Assembly: GCA_934597535.1 (NCBI GenBank)
Contig: CAKTRT010000016.1
Coordinates: 1 to 24,576 of the forward strand
Origin: an uncultured Oscillospiraceae bacterium
GTDB taxonomy: Bacteria; Bacillota; Clostridia; Oscillospirales; Oscillospiraceae
Length of the DNA stretch: 24,576 nucleotides
Direction of reading: 5' to 3'
The notes beneath the pieces were generated by a model. That model ran no database searches, was not told the origin of the DNA, and saw nothing but the letters and a program-made list of their open reading frames with translations. Made by a program: the position numbers and the translations under genes. This document shows positions 7,578 through 17,600 of this stretch, piece after piece (positions within the stretch are counted from its first letter, which is position 1; each line of letters opens with the position of its first letter).

Positions 7578-7737
7578 ATTTCCCCTCCGTTTGCCTTACG
7601 GCCTCCCGCCTTATCCCTTGACAAGCGGCCCATGCAGGGGAAGGCCGCACCCCCGGACACCGCATCGAAACCTCTCCGCGATGTGCCATGTGCGGCCTTA
7701 TTCATGAGCGCCCATTCGCGTGGTCGGGCTGTGCCGC

Positions 7738-8193
7738 TCAATCCACGCTGAAAATATACCACTCATCGCGGTATTTCTCGCAATGAAACACATTGGTAAC
7801 GTTCGTCTCTTCCCCGCAAAGGAGATAGCTGCTCTCCGCTGTCACATCGCATTCATCCTTCTCGTCGTTGAAAGCATATTCCACCGGCGTAATCCGATAG
7901 CTCTCAAGCATCTCGCTCACATCGTCCTCGTAATATGTGTCCGTAAAATAGATCACCCCAGAGAGCAGGCCGAACAGCGCCTCCTTGTCAAGGCCGAACG
8001 CTCCCATAATGCCTCCGGTGATCGCGCCGACCACTGCAGGGTTGAAGCAGTCGGCAATCGCCTCCACATCCATGGAGCGGCAAGCGTCCTCATAATCCTG
8101 GAACAGCTTTTTCACATCGCTCTTTTCCCCGCATCCAGTCAGCATCGCGAGCGACAATGCCATACTAAGCAGCAGCGCAAGTACCCTCTTCAT
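7738..8193 (-). CDS. Small lipoprotein (151 aa)
   Basis: The N-terminus is a lipoprotein signal: basic MKR, a hydrophobic stretch, then lipobox LTGC with C21 as the likely acylated cysteine. The mature part begins with a helix (DVKKLFQDYEDACRSMD) and ends in a beta-rich stretch with FHCEKYRDEWYIFSVD, a layout like the NTF2-like/DUF4878-type small lipoproteins, but I cannot fix the family. It would sit on the outer face of the cytoplasmic membrane. The ribosome site AGGAAGGAG precedes the ATG and only 14 bases separate it from the upstream 1439-aa protein. It may be a partner or chaperone of the extracytoplasmic parts of the system. Confidence 0.85.
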   Translation of the reverse strand: MKRVLALLLSMALSLAMLTGCGEKSDVKKLFQDYEDACRSMDVEAIADCFNPAVVGAITGGIMGAFGLDKEALFGLLSGVIYFTDTYYEDDVSEMLESYRITPVEYAFNDEKDECDVTAESSYLLCGEETNVTNVFHCEKYRDEWYIFSVD

Positions 8194-8207
8194 TTCTCTC
8201 TCCTTCC

Positions 8208-11200
8208 TTACAGCGGTGATGTCCGGTCATCGAACGGCGTGGGGCCTTCCAGATGCGTATAGGGGCTGATGGGATATTTCGCCGCATATTTGAGAAAGCC
8301 ACGCCCATACTCGTCCTCGCGCAGCGAGGTAATGATCTCCTCTCTGCGCGCAATGCCCGCCTCGCCGATGAGATAGGCGTACTGAATCTCGCTCCATTTC
8401 GCCATCCCCTCGTATACCTCCAGCTCCAGCTGTCCATATTTGTTCCTGATGCCAGCCTTGTCCCAGTTCGTATACTGCCAGATGTGCGTCAATTCATGCG
8501 CCATTGTCAATGTCGAGCGGATACGCGGCGCACCGTTCTCCACAAGGATTGAGTAATTCCCCTTCCGGTCGCGGATCGCAACGCCAACGACCCGCGGATC
8601 CTGCGCCGCAGACGGCACAAATCTCTTGCCGATCGACTTATGCAGCCGCTGGGCGTTGACCATCCGGATCTTCACCGGCACGCTGATATGCATGTCATAA
8701 AAGATCTCCATATTCTTCACCAGCTCGCGGTAGATCCGGCGAAAATCCTCCTCTGTGCGAACGGCAGAACGAGAGCAGTTGACGCAGCTTTCACGTCCAT
8801 CCTTGAGAACATCGTGCTCCGTCCCTGTCAGCTCCACACCGCAGAAATCGCAATAGTGCACACCGGGCAGATTTGGCCGATAGCCCTCTTCAATACGAGC
8901 GGCTACATCTTTGCCGTGCCGTGCCTGCGTCAGCTCGCGCTCGCCGAAGCCGGAAGCTCTCAAGAAGTCAAGCGTCCCTTCGATATCCAGTCCTTCCGGC
9001 ACTTTCGCTGCACCGTAATAAAGATAGCACCGCTCATGATACGGCTTGCGTGCGGGGATCAGGGAAGGTTCAGCCGCTTCCGGCGTCTCGAACTCAAAGC
9101 TGTCTTCTTCAGCTTCGCCCGTATCGGATACATCGTTTTCCGCTCTCTGCTCCGTTTGTTCGCCCTCAACGCTGCAGCTGACCAGCTCCTCCTCATCGGG
9201 TTCAGGGATTTCTTCCTGTCCGGAAGCCCCTCCCGCAGTCACCTCCTCCGGCATCTCCGGAGCCGCGTCCGCGCCGCCGGTCATTTCGGTTTCCGCTGCC
9301 GGCTCTTTCAGATCTTCATCCTCTGCGATCTCATTTTCCGAAGCAGGCGCCGCCTTCTTTCCAAAATGCTTTGCCCACCATGCTTTAAGCCTGCCGAAAA
9401 GCCCTGGGCGTCCGGCATTTTCCCGCTGCGGCGCCGGCTCTGCTTCGTTCCGCTCTGTTCCGCCGCCGATCTCCGGTGCTTCACCCTTCGCCGCAGGCGC
9501 GGGCAGCGGAGCCTCCATGCTCATTTTGAGCGCCTCAGTATGCCAGTCGAGGTAATCGCACACGATCTCAAAAATGCGCTGCAAATTGCGCTCGACCGCA
9601 ATCAGCAAGCCCAGGTCGAGCTGGCTGTCTTCCACAAAGTAGATGCAGCCCTGCGATGGCTCAAAGCCGTCCGCTCCCATCAGCGAATAGGTCATCGGCT
9701 GTTCAAATTCACCGCCGCAAAGTGCCGCAATGTACTCGCTGTTTTCCGAAAACAGCGTACGGAAAACTTCATTGAGCAGCAGCGTGAGCGTTTCGCAGCG
9801 TCTGTCGTCCAGCGGTTCGCCGTCCGCGGTAAGCTCAACACGGAGGATCTGCTTATGGTAATACATCCGTGTCGGCACTCCGTTCAGCTCCACCTTTTTT
9901 GCGCTTGCAAAGTCCTGATAGCTGCGCATCTGCCAATAGCCCGGCGTTTCCACGCTCAAGTCGGCAAACTGCCGCGTTATGCGCATGCCGCCCACCGTGC
10001 GGCATGCCCCCATATCCGCCGCGGTCTCAGCATAGTGAATGCTGTATCTGCGGATCTGACGGTAAAAACTCCGCCCCGTGATGTGTTCTGCCGCGCGGCG
10101 CAGCACTACGCGCCCGTCCGGTGTCATTCGCAGCATTTCGTAATACTTACCCTCGAAGGTAAAGAACTGTCCGGGAAGATATCGTTGGAAAATGTGTCCG
10201 TTCAGCTCGCTGCCAAGATATTTCTGCTCGCCGCCTTCTTCCTCCGAAACATAGCGCGCGCTTTTGAGATCCCCAAGCAGAACATCGCGAAATGTGCTGT
10301 CGATGATCTGGACAAAGTCGTCGATCTCTCCGCTGCGTATGGAGTACTTGCGTACAACTCCGATCGCTTCCTTTTGCCGGAACGTAAATCGGTCGCCGTT
10401 CCGCGTCAAGATCAGCTCTCCTGCGCTTTTCTCGTTTTCATCCGTCTGACCCAAACGGCACAGCAGCTTCCACGCCTCCTCGACCGGATCCTCTCCGCCC
10501 ACGCCGATCAGCTGCAGCTCGTTGGAAAGCTCTCGTTTCGTAATGTCGCCAAGGCTCATACGCAGGAACAGGCGCAGCGCCACATTGCGCTGCGTTCCCG
10601 CGTAATCCGCCACGATGGTCGGCACCGCCTTTGGGTCTGTATTGAACAGTCCTTCGTTCGCTGCCATATAATCATGCAGCAGATACTGCGGCGAGATAAT
10701 GTTGATAAAACTCTGTCCCGTTGCACGGGTCGCAAACTCGCGCTTGATCTCAAACATGTTGCGGCCTTCATCCTCTACGACGAAGTAGCCGTTTTCCTGC
10801 ACGGGCGCGTTCCATGTGTTATACGACACCGCGAATCGGCGGTCCAGCTCGTCCTGAGTGGTCGGCAGATCGGCATAGTGCAGCAGATCGTAATAGTACT
10901 GCTTGACGATCCAGTGCATATCTCTTACCGGAAATACCTCGCCGCCGTACCACACGGTCTTTTCGACCTGATTCTTCAGCGCCACAAAAGAAAGCTCCGT
11001 CCCCACGCCCAGATAGCGCGAGATATTGGGCAGCAAGCGGTGCTGTAGATTCTCCCCATCCGTTTCCCAGCACATATAGGAGCAAGTTCCTTCGTGGCGG
11101 TTCGTCGCGCTGACCTCGGTGATGTCGGTCATCAGCAGATGAGAGAGTGCATCGACCAGCCCGTCGCAGTTGCGGTCGGTCGAACAGTAGGTCACGTCCT

Positions 11201-12527
11201 TTCTCCCACAGCGGCGAAGGATAGAGTTAAGCCCCACCTGCGCCGTCGTCAGCAGGCGCGATGGCTCGATCAGCACGACCATGCCGGCCTCGCTGAAGAA
11301 GTCCTCGTTCTTCTCGTGCAGCGCAAGTTCATGCACGCCCGAGCGTGTCACAATACCGACATCCAGTTCCTGTTCCTTATCCGTCAGCACGCCGATGCGC
11401 CACATTCCCGGGATGTTTGTCACTGCGCTCAATCCCTTGTCAAGCCAAGGGGCAATGTCGCCCTCCACGCCGTGCCGCCCTAAAACGACCAATATCTTTT
11501 TGTGGCGCAGGAGGTTGCGGTTCATCGCATAAAAAGCGTACGGGATCAAATCATAATAGAACGGATTGTTAAACAATACGCTCCTGCCTTCCGCAAGCTT
11601 CAGTCCCGAGTCGAGATATCCCGTGTCGATCTTCAGCCCCGCGCGCTGCTGCTTAGCCATGCAGGCATAGTAGGCATCAGCAACGGCATCTCCTGTTCTC
11701 GCTCGGCCGTAGAGGCCGCTGCCCTCCTCCGTCACGTCCAGCGCAGATGTCCCCATGCTGGTATTCTCCGCTGCGATCTTGTCCGGAAACAGTCTGCGGA
11801 ACACGCCGCGCAGCGGCGCATAGTTGCAGAATCGCAGCGGTTTTTCGCCCTCAGCGGCAGCATCCTCCTCATACTCGTCAGGCGAAAGGCCATTGGCAAA
11901 AAAGTACATCTCGCCTATTACGATCACACCGAATACCGGATAAAATACCGCGCTCAGCTCACGTTCAAGATACAGCGCAACCGCGATCCGTCCCACAGCA
12001 AACGAAATGCCCGTCGCCGCAAGAAACATCGCCTTAAGAAACGCTCTGCCCTGCGCGCAGTTCTTCTTCAGCAGCCACGCGCCGCGCATGGGATCATGCT
12101 CATAGCAGATGCCGCGCGCGGCATCTGCAAGCTCACCGGCCGCGCCGCAAAGTCCGCGCATCAGCGGAAGGCTGATAAGCTTGAGCAAAATGTATCCCAG
12201 CAGAATACCGGCATTAAGCGTATAAAACAGCAGCAGCTCGGTATCGACCGCGCTTATCAGCCGCTCCAACGGCGATGCAAGCAATGACAGCACCGGCAGT
12301 CCGGCCAGCACCTGCGGCAGCGTTGTGAGCCGCTCGCCGATCCCGATCGCCAGATCGTTCACCTTCACCATCAGCACTGTGCAATAGATCAGCGCAAGCA
12401 ATGGCAAAGCGAACTGAAGACTTCTGTCTTTACGCTTGACGTTTACTGCGCTGTCAAGCCAGAGCAGGATCGCAAAAGGCAAATAGGCCAGGATCGACCT
12501 GAGAAGCGTGTTGAAAAAATCAGTCAT
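8208..12527 (-). CDS. 1439-aa multi-TM protein with acidic linker, zinc ribbon and HELTH metallopeptidase domain
   Basis: The N-terminal about 215 residues hold roughly six hydrophobic segments. A long soluble middle (about 230-1050) of unknown fold follows, with a parallel beta-like part near ILVVLGRHGVEGD and GMVVLIEPSRLL. Next comes a linker very rich in Glu, Asp and Ala (about 1060-1165), then a four-cysteine zinc ribbon (C1226, C1229, C1248, C1251), and a C-terminal metallopeptidase-like domain with H1344-E1345-L-T-H1348 and a later EVYEGMAKW segment that could give the third ligand. A ribbon followed by HExxH and EG(M/L)A recalls DA1-type peptidases, but this is a resemblance, not a firm assignment. 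The start overlaps the upstream gene stop by 8 bases with GGAGGAG just before it, so translation is coupled. No ATP-binding motif is seen. Likely a membrane scaffold with a cytoplasmic protease arm. Confidence 0.8.
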   Translation of the reverse strand: MTDFFNTLLRSILAYLPFAILLWLDSAVNVKRKDRSLQFALPLLALIYCTVLMVKVNDLAIGIGERLTTLPQVLAGLPVLSLLASPLERLISAVDTELLLFYTLNAGILLGYILLKLISLPLMRGLCGAAGELADAARGICYEHDPMRGAWLLKKNCAQGRAFLKAMFLAATGISFAVGRIAVALYLERELSAVFYPVFGVIVIGEMYFFANGLSPDEYEEDAAAEGEKPLRFCNYAPLRGVFRRLFPDKIAAENTSMGTSALDVTEEGSGLYGRARTGDAVADAYYACMAKQQRAGLKIDTGYLDSGLKLAEGRSVLFNNPFYYDLIPYAFYAMNRNLLRHKKILVVLGRHGVEGDIAPWLDKGLSAVTNIPGMWRIGVLTDKEQELDVGIVTRSGVHELALHEKNEDFFSEAGMVVLIEPSRLLTTAQVGLNSILRRCGRKDVTYCSTDRNCDGLVDALSHLLMTDITEVSATNRHEGTCSYMCWETDGENLQHRLLPNISRYLGVGTELSFVALKNQVEKTVWYGGEVFPVRDMHWIVKQYYYDLLHYADLPTTQDELDRRFAVSYNTWNAPVQENGYFVVEDEGRNMFEIKREFATRATGQSFINIISPQYLLHDYMAANEGLFNTDPKAVPTIVADYAGTQRNVALRLFLRMSLGDITKRELSNELQLIGVGGEDPVEEAWKLLCRLGQTDENEKSAGELILTRNGDRFTFRQKEAIGVVRKYSIRSGEIDDFVQIIDSTFRDVLLGDLKSARYVSEEEGGEQKYLGSELNGHIFQRYLPGQFFTFEGKYYEMLRMTPDGRVVLRRAAEHITGRSFYRQIRRYSIHYAETAADMGACRTVGGMRITRQFADLSVETPGYWQMRSYQDFASAKKVELNGVPTRMYYHKQILRVELTADGEPLDDRRCETLTLLLNEVFRTLFSENSEYIAALCGGEFEQPMTYSLMGADGFEPSQGCIYFVEDSQLDLGLLIAVERNLQRIFEIVCDYLDWHTEALKMSMEAPLPAPAAKGEAPEIGGGTERNEAEPAPQRENAGRPGLFGRLKAWWAKHFGKKAAPASENEIAEDEDLKEPAAETEMTGGADAAPEMPEEVTAGGASGQEEIPEPDEEELVSCSVEGEQTEQRAENDVSDTGEAEEDSFEFETPEAAEPSLIPARKPYHERCYLYYGAAKVPEGLDIEGTLDFLRASGFGERELTQARHGKDVAARIEEGYRPNLPGVHYCDFCGVELTGTEHDVLKDGRESCVNCSRSAVRTEEDFRRIYRELVKNMEIFYDMHISVPVKIRMVNAQRLHKSIGKRFVPSAAQDPRVVGVAIRDRKGNYSILVENGAPRIRSTLTMAHELTHIWQYTNWDKAGIRNKYGQLELEVYEGMAKWSEIQYAYLIGEAGIARREEIITSLREDEYGRGFLKYAAKYPISPYTHLEGPTPFDDRTSPL

Positions 12528-14601
12528 ATAGCTCCTCCAATCTGACCTCGATACGGTCGATAAAATTGACCGGTGCTTCGATCATATTGCCGCTCTGGAT
12601 AAACTCCACCTTGCGCTTGAGCGCTTCACGGTAGGGCATAGGATAGACGTAGTCCTTCATTTTGGTAAAATCGAATCCGTAAGGCTGTTGAGTCGCAAGC
12701 TCAGGGTTCCTCCCCCACTGCAATACCACTCCGCCAAAGGTCTCCCGGATCGCAGCCCGCTGACGCCGGATATCCTGCTGATGCTTGCGGATCAGCCGCA
12801 CCGCCCGCTGCCCGGGCTTATCTGCCTCGCGGCAGTTTGACAGCACACTGTAGCCGCGCATCACACCGCATGCGTGGCTGAGATAACGGGAAAACTGCGT
12901 CATCGCGGCATCGATATCGCTCTCGATCTCCCTCATGACCAGATTGAATTTCCTGATCAGGCGGACAAGCTCCCAACGCAGGCAGCACAGGCAGATCATC
13001 GCTGCTGCCGCCAGCAGCAGCAGGGAGAGCGCTGCAAGCGCCATCGCAAGTCCCGTATTGCCGCTGCGGATATTGCCGGCCAGCATCGGCACGAAGCCGG
13101 TCAGATACACCAGCAATGTCGTTAGACCCAGCGCTACTGTGCGTTTTCTGGTCATGCGCTTTTCCAGTTGGTTCTCCACCTCCGCGTTCACATCGTCCAT
13201 TCTCTTGTAGTAACGATCTACATCGTAAACGCTCCTTGTAGGTGTGTCGATCATCGCCAGCTCCTCATCGTAGACGTGCTCGGCGATCTCTTCGACCTGA
13301 AAATCATCCAGCCTCGCACACTCGTCCGCCGGCATCAACGACATGCCGTGCAGTGTATCGACCGATTTCTGCAGCGCCCTGCGCGGCTGCTTCAAAAAGC
13401 GGCCAAGCGTGTACTTCGCTTCTGCAAACTCATGTTCCCATTTGGTATATTCACTGCCCGGGCAATCCGACGACAGGCCGATCCCATTGCTGCTTGCATA
13501 AAGGCCGGAACGGTCAAAATCGGCATTGGTGCTGACGGGAACATTGACATCGGCGCAGAAAATGCGCTCCACCTCGCTGTCGCTCAGCTTTCCGCCGGTA
13601 ACCATTGCCTGCTCAGCCGCGCTCCGCTCCAGCATTTCATCAGTCAGCGTAAGCTTTGCATCGTATTCCAGCAGCAGCTTCTCCAGTGCTTGGTCATCAT
13701 GATGGCAGTTGAGCGAATAGACAAGATTCGGGCGCAGCCCGTCCGGCGGCAGCTCATTATTGGCAAAAAGCATCACCGAGGAAAGGAACCTGAGATAGTC
13801 CACCTCATACCGTTTGTTTTCTCGCGGCAGGATGTCGAATACAAGGTAGCGCATCTTATCAAAATACAGGTTCCAGTCGTAGAAACGATTGTACTGGTGG
13901 TTGACATGCGGCTTCCATTGCTCTTTAAGGTCGTGTTCCTGTACATCCTTGGTGCGCAGCGCAATACAGATCACCTGCCGCGGATGGATAATATCACACA
14001 ACTCGCTTCCGACAAGCGCTTTGCGCAGTTTCTCCTTCTTCTTTGCCTCTTCCACGTACTCCTGATATTCGAGCTGACGGGCGTCCAGTTTGCGCTTTTG
14101 GCGCTGATAGTCCTCGTCCTCAAAGCCTTGCCGGCGAAGCATTTCTTCCCCGGTCATTCTGCTCAGTTCATGGTTGAAGCCGCCCGTTGCAAGCGGAGGT
14201 TCACAAAGGTAGGTCATCAATCGGGTCAGCGGACGTTTGATTGCCTGCTCATATGCAGCAAACTTCGTCTCCCGCACCTGACGGTAATACTCCACCAGGA
14301 GCTCATACCCCTCCTCTGTACCATCGTCCGCATTCTCCGGTTTTTTCGGAAGGTCGCACGCTACAATGTCGAACGGATTCTTTTGGCCGATGCTCTCCTG
14401 TCCGCACAATACGACCGCGCGCCACTCCTTATGGTGGACGACCACATCCTCCAGCCCGGGAATGCACTCCCGAAACGATCTGCCTTCACGGTTCCATCTC
14501 AGGATCTTCGTGTGCTGCTTATCTGCGAACGGTTTGAGAAACAGATCATATTTCTCGATGTTGTTGATATGCTCCTGTTCCGCAATCACAACCGTAAACA
14601 T
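12520..14601 (-). CDS. Two-TM operon protein of unknown family (693 aa)
   Basis: I do not recognise the family. The N-terminal about 100 residues look alpha/beta (MFTVVIAEQEHINNIEKYDLF, later WRAVVLCGQ and NPFDIVACD), possibly a receiver-like or Rossmann-like domain. A charged helical stretch near 165-200 (EYQEYVEEAKKKEKLRKAL) follows. The only membrane segments form a hairpin near 487-509 and 518-540, leaving about 480 residues before and 150 after on the same, probably cytoplasmic, side; the tail is Arg/Lys-rich and helical. A longer frame begins ten codons earlier, but the ATG at 14601 follows GGAGGAAAGAA at ideal spacing. It lies 42 bases after the tubulin-like gene and overlaps the 1439-aa gene by 8 bases, so it probably links the GTPase to the membrane. 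Confidence 0.8.
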   Translation of the reverse strand: MFTVVIAEQEHINNIEKYDLFLKPFADKQHTKILRWNREGRSFRECIPGLEDVVVHHKEWRAVVLCGQESIGQKNPFDIVACDLPKKPENADDGTEEGYELLVEYYRQVRETKFAAYEQAIKRPLTRLMTYLCEPPLATGGFNHELSRMTGEEMLRRQGFEDEDYQRQKRKLDARQLEYQEYVEEAKKKEKLRKALVGSELCDIIHPRQVICIALRTKDVQEHDLKEQWKPHVNHQYNRFYDWNLYFDKMRYLVFDILPRENKRYEVDYLRFLSSVMLFANNELPPDGLRPNLVYSLNCHHDDQALEKLLLEYDAKLTLTDEMLERSAAEQAMVTGGKLSDSEVERIFCADVNVPVSTNADFDRSGLYASSNGIGLSSDCPGSEYTKWEHEFAEAKYTLGRFLKQPRRALQKSVDTLHGMSLMPADECARLDDFQVEEIAEHVYDEELAMIDTPTRSVYDVDRYYKRMDDVNAEVENQLEKRMTRKRTVALGLTTLLVYLTGFVPMLAGNIRSGNTGLAMALAALSLLLLAAAAMICLCCLRWELVRLIRKFNLVMREIESDIDAAMTQFSRYLSHACGVMRGYSVLSNCREADKPGQRAVRLIRKHQQDIRRQRAAIRETFGGVVLQWGRNPELATQQPYGFDFTKMKDYVYPMPYREALKRKVEFIQSGNMIEAPVNFIDRIEVRLEELYD

Positions 14602-14643
14602 TTCTTTCCTCCGTTCTTCTGATCTTCCCACACAGCACAGGCA

Positions 14644-17600
14644 TTACTCCGAAATGATCTGCTTCATGCGCTCGATCATCTTCTCATAGTCATCCGGCTC
14701 CGGCGTCGATGCAATGATATCTTTGATACGGCGCTCCACAATGCTGACGACCACACTGTCCTCGACCTTTGCACCGCTCAGCAGATCATGCTTCTTCACA
14801 TTGCCGACCATCCGCTCAAATTCATCACTCAGCACGTCGCAGAGCGCAAACTTGACCTCATCCTTCTTTTCCGCCAGTGTCAGCTCATCCCGATAAGTCT
14901 TGATCACCGCATCCACAAGATTCACGATCTCCGACTCGTAACGCAGTGCGTTCGGCAGCGAATTGTAGTACTTGAGCGGGATCTCAAACAGGGAGGCACG
15001 ATCCTCCTTGTCCTCTTCCAAACGGAACTCCCGGACTGCCTTGAAAAACTCTGTATTCTCATAATTGGTCTTGCGCACAGCGTCTCTTGCGCGCTTGCGG
15101 TTGCAGATCGTCTCAATGTCCTCCACCGCTGCCGCGTCAATATACAGCGCATCAAGGATCTCATAGAATTCATCACAAAGCGTACCGTTTGAAACCACCA
15201 ATTCCTCCATACGCTCGTTGCTGTTCTGATAACGGTAGACCATTTTGCCATTGGTCTTGGAGGAAAGGTTCTGATGGACGATCGCTTTGTAGAGCAGGCC
15301 ATAGATCAGCGCCTGATGGATCTTCATGATCTGCGTATTCTGAAAATCAAAATCCAGCTCCGGCATGAACATGATGCTGTCCCAGCGCTTGTCGATATGC
15401 GTGGAGATCATCATATTCTTCGTCGAGTCCGGGCCGATGTTCTTTGCATAGGACATATAGGCCTTGTGATAAAGCCCCGCGTTGCGTTTGCGCGTCTCCG
15501 TTTTCCGCGGAGCGGCAAACTTATTGAGCTTGTCCGGCGTCAGGTTGTAAAGCGCGTTGAAAAAGTGCAGCTCATACTTCGACACCGTGTCCACACCTTT
15601 GCCCTTAGGGATGAGCTGGTCAATGCGGAAAGTACGCATATCCTTCAGGCCGGCATTATAGGCACAGAGTTTGACCTCTCTCGGCTCCTCGTTGGTAATG
15701 CGCTGAATGCCCGGCGCCGCAAGACGCTCGCCCATGGCAATGACTTCGCGGATATGGCGCTCGTTTTCCTCTTTGGAGACCTTATCGATGATCTTTCCGC
15801 CCTCGCTGTGATTTCTCATCTCGATGCGCCCGAGCAGGCGGTTTTCCATTGCGATCGCGTCAATGACGTTCATGTCGATCATCTCGCAGCTGCGGCGTAC
15901 GCTCTTTTTGAAGTATCCCAGCAGGATATCATCAAACACATCCACGTGGCGGTCTTCTTCGATAAAATCCGCGCTCTGCATTTCCCGTTCAAACATCGCG
16001 TTGCGCTTGACCGCGTCAAAGATCTCGCCGTTGAGGTCGCTCTCGAGCAAGCCGCCCTCCTCGCTCTGGTGCGCAGTAGCGCGCGCCAGCTCCTCCAGCA
16101 GCTCCTTCGAGGCGCAAACATTAAATATCGAGTCTCCCTTGGAGAAGCAGAGGTAATCTACGCATTCGTCCTGCTTGCGGTGCAGCGCCGAGATCTTTTC
16201 GTCAAAGGTCTGATAAAAGGCCTCAAACGCCTTGTTCAGCTCGCGCAGGTACTGCACGCCGAAGCGATAGGCCGACAGCTCCGCCGTCAGCTCACCGAGC
16301 TGCGAGATGGCGCTGTAATAGTCGGTAAAGCAGGCGTTCAGCTTTGTATACAGCTTTTCGCTGCCGCCGCCCTTCCCCTTGCTGTCCGCGCTTTCGGCGC
16401 TGACCAACTCGTCGATGCTGCGCTGGGTCTTACCCTTGCCAAGCTTGAGATCAAAAGTTCCCGGATCATTGGCGTTGGCAGAATAGACTTCCAGTGTCGG
16501 GATCACCACATCGTTGATCTGCGCATTCGTGCTCTTCACACGCTTGGTCATCTCCGTTGTCGCAAGATAAAGCATATAGCGCGCAGCATTCGGATGGCAG
16601 ATCTCGCCCAGCGCATTTTTCAGGATGCTCTCAAGCATATACGGCTGCTGCGAGTTGATCGTCTTCTGCTCATTTAGGAAAATGGCCTCCGCGGCGCTGT
16701 CCGCCACCTTTTTGGCATTGCTCCTCACGGCATTTTCGTAGTCGCGCAAAAGGTCAAGATTTTCCTTTGCCTTGCCGCGCTGCGCATCGTCGTTCTTATA
16801 ATCGATCTCCTCCGAGAGGTGCGCCGTAAGGTTCTTCATGTCGCCAATGATCCCATTGTCGATCGCTTTGTGCATCTCGCCCGCCAGCGCGTTAAAGTAA
16901 GCGGACAGGCGCTTTTTCGCGTCTTTGTTCAGGTATTTTGATCGCAGATCCTTGGAGAAATTATCGCCGGAGTTGTCCATCTTATCGCAATAGACCTCCG
17001 CTCTCTCGGGCAGTTCCGTTGCGCTGAGTCCCTTTTTGCGCCCCTCCGCCAGCTTTTGTGCGTAGGCAAAGTCATATTTTCTCCACTTGCTCGCCTCGCC
17101 GTCGCCGCCGATCGCCTTGATCGCCCAGTCGTAAGCGATGTAATCCGCGATCTCTTCATAGGGGTAGCGGATCACGCCCGCGCCAATGCCGCCGAAGCGG
17201 TTGCGCCCCATATTGCCCGGATTGCTCAGTTCCTTGATAATGTTGTCTTCCACGGAGAAGGCATCCTTCTGCATGGGGCCGACATTTTGCTCATAGAGCG
17301 CCTGCGCAGCCTGCGTTACATATTGCTTGGTCGAAACAAGGGTGCTGTCCTCCGCATTCTGCCCATCCAGCAGGAAGCAAAAATCGCAGGGCAGCAGGTT
17401 GAGCGATTTGAGCTCATCCGTACCGGGATTGGCCACATCCACGTGAATGTCGCTGTAGCGCTTGAGGTCGGGATTGATATCAAAAAAGCCGGAACCTTTC
17501 ATCATGAATGCGTTCATTTCCTTGATCGTTGCATAGGCATTCCTACGCTGGCTCTCGCGTTCCACCGTAGAATCGATCACGCTGTCAAGCGTTTCCGGCA

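Noticed and set aside
8640..11048. Long plus-strand open frame (802 codons) inside the 1439-aa gene
   Set aside because: It is exactly antisense to a gene with clear domains and a ribosome site, is rich in His, Arg and Gln, and lacks a ribosome site. It is a GC-driven shadow frame. The same holds for plus-strand frames at 13168-14622 and 15274-16677.
10800..11600. Possible helicase or ATPase motifs (GRHGVEGD, VVLIEPSRLL) in the 1439-aa protein
   Set aside because: The glycine stretch does not match Walker A (GxxxxGK[ST]) and no paired arginine finger or DExx box is seen, so no ATPase call was made.
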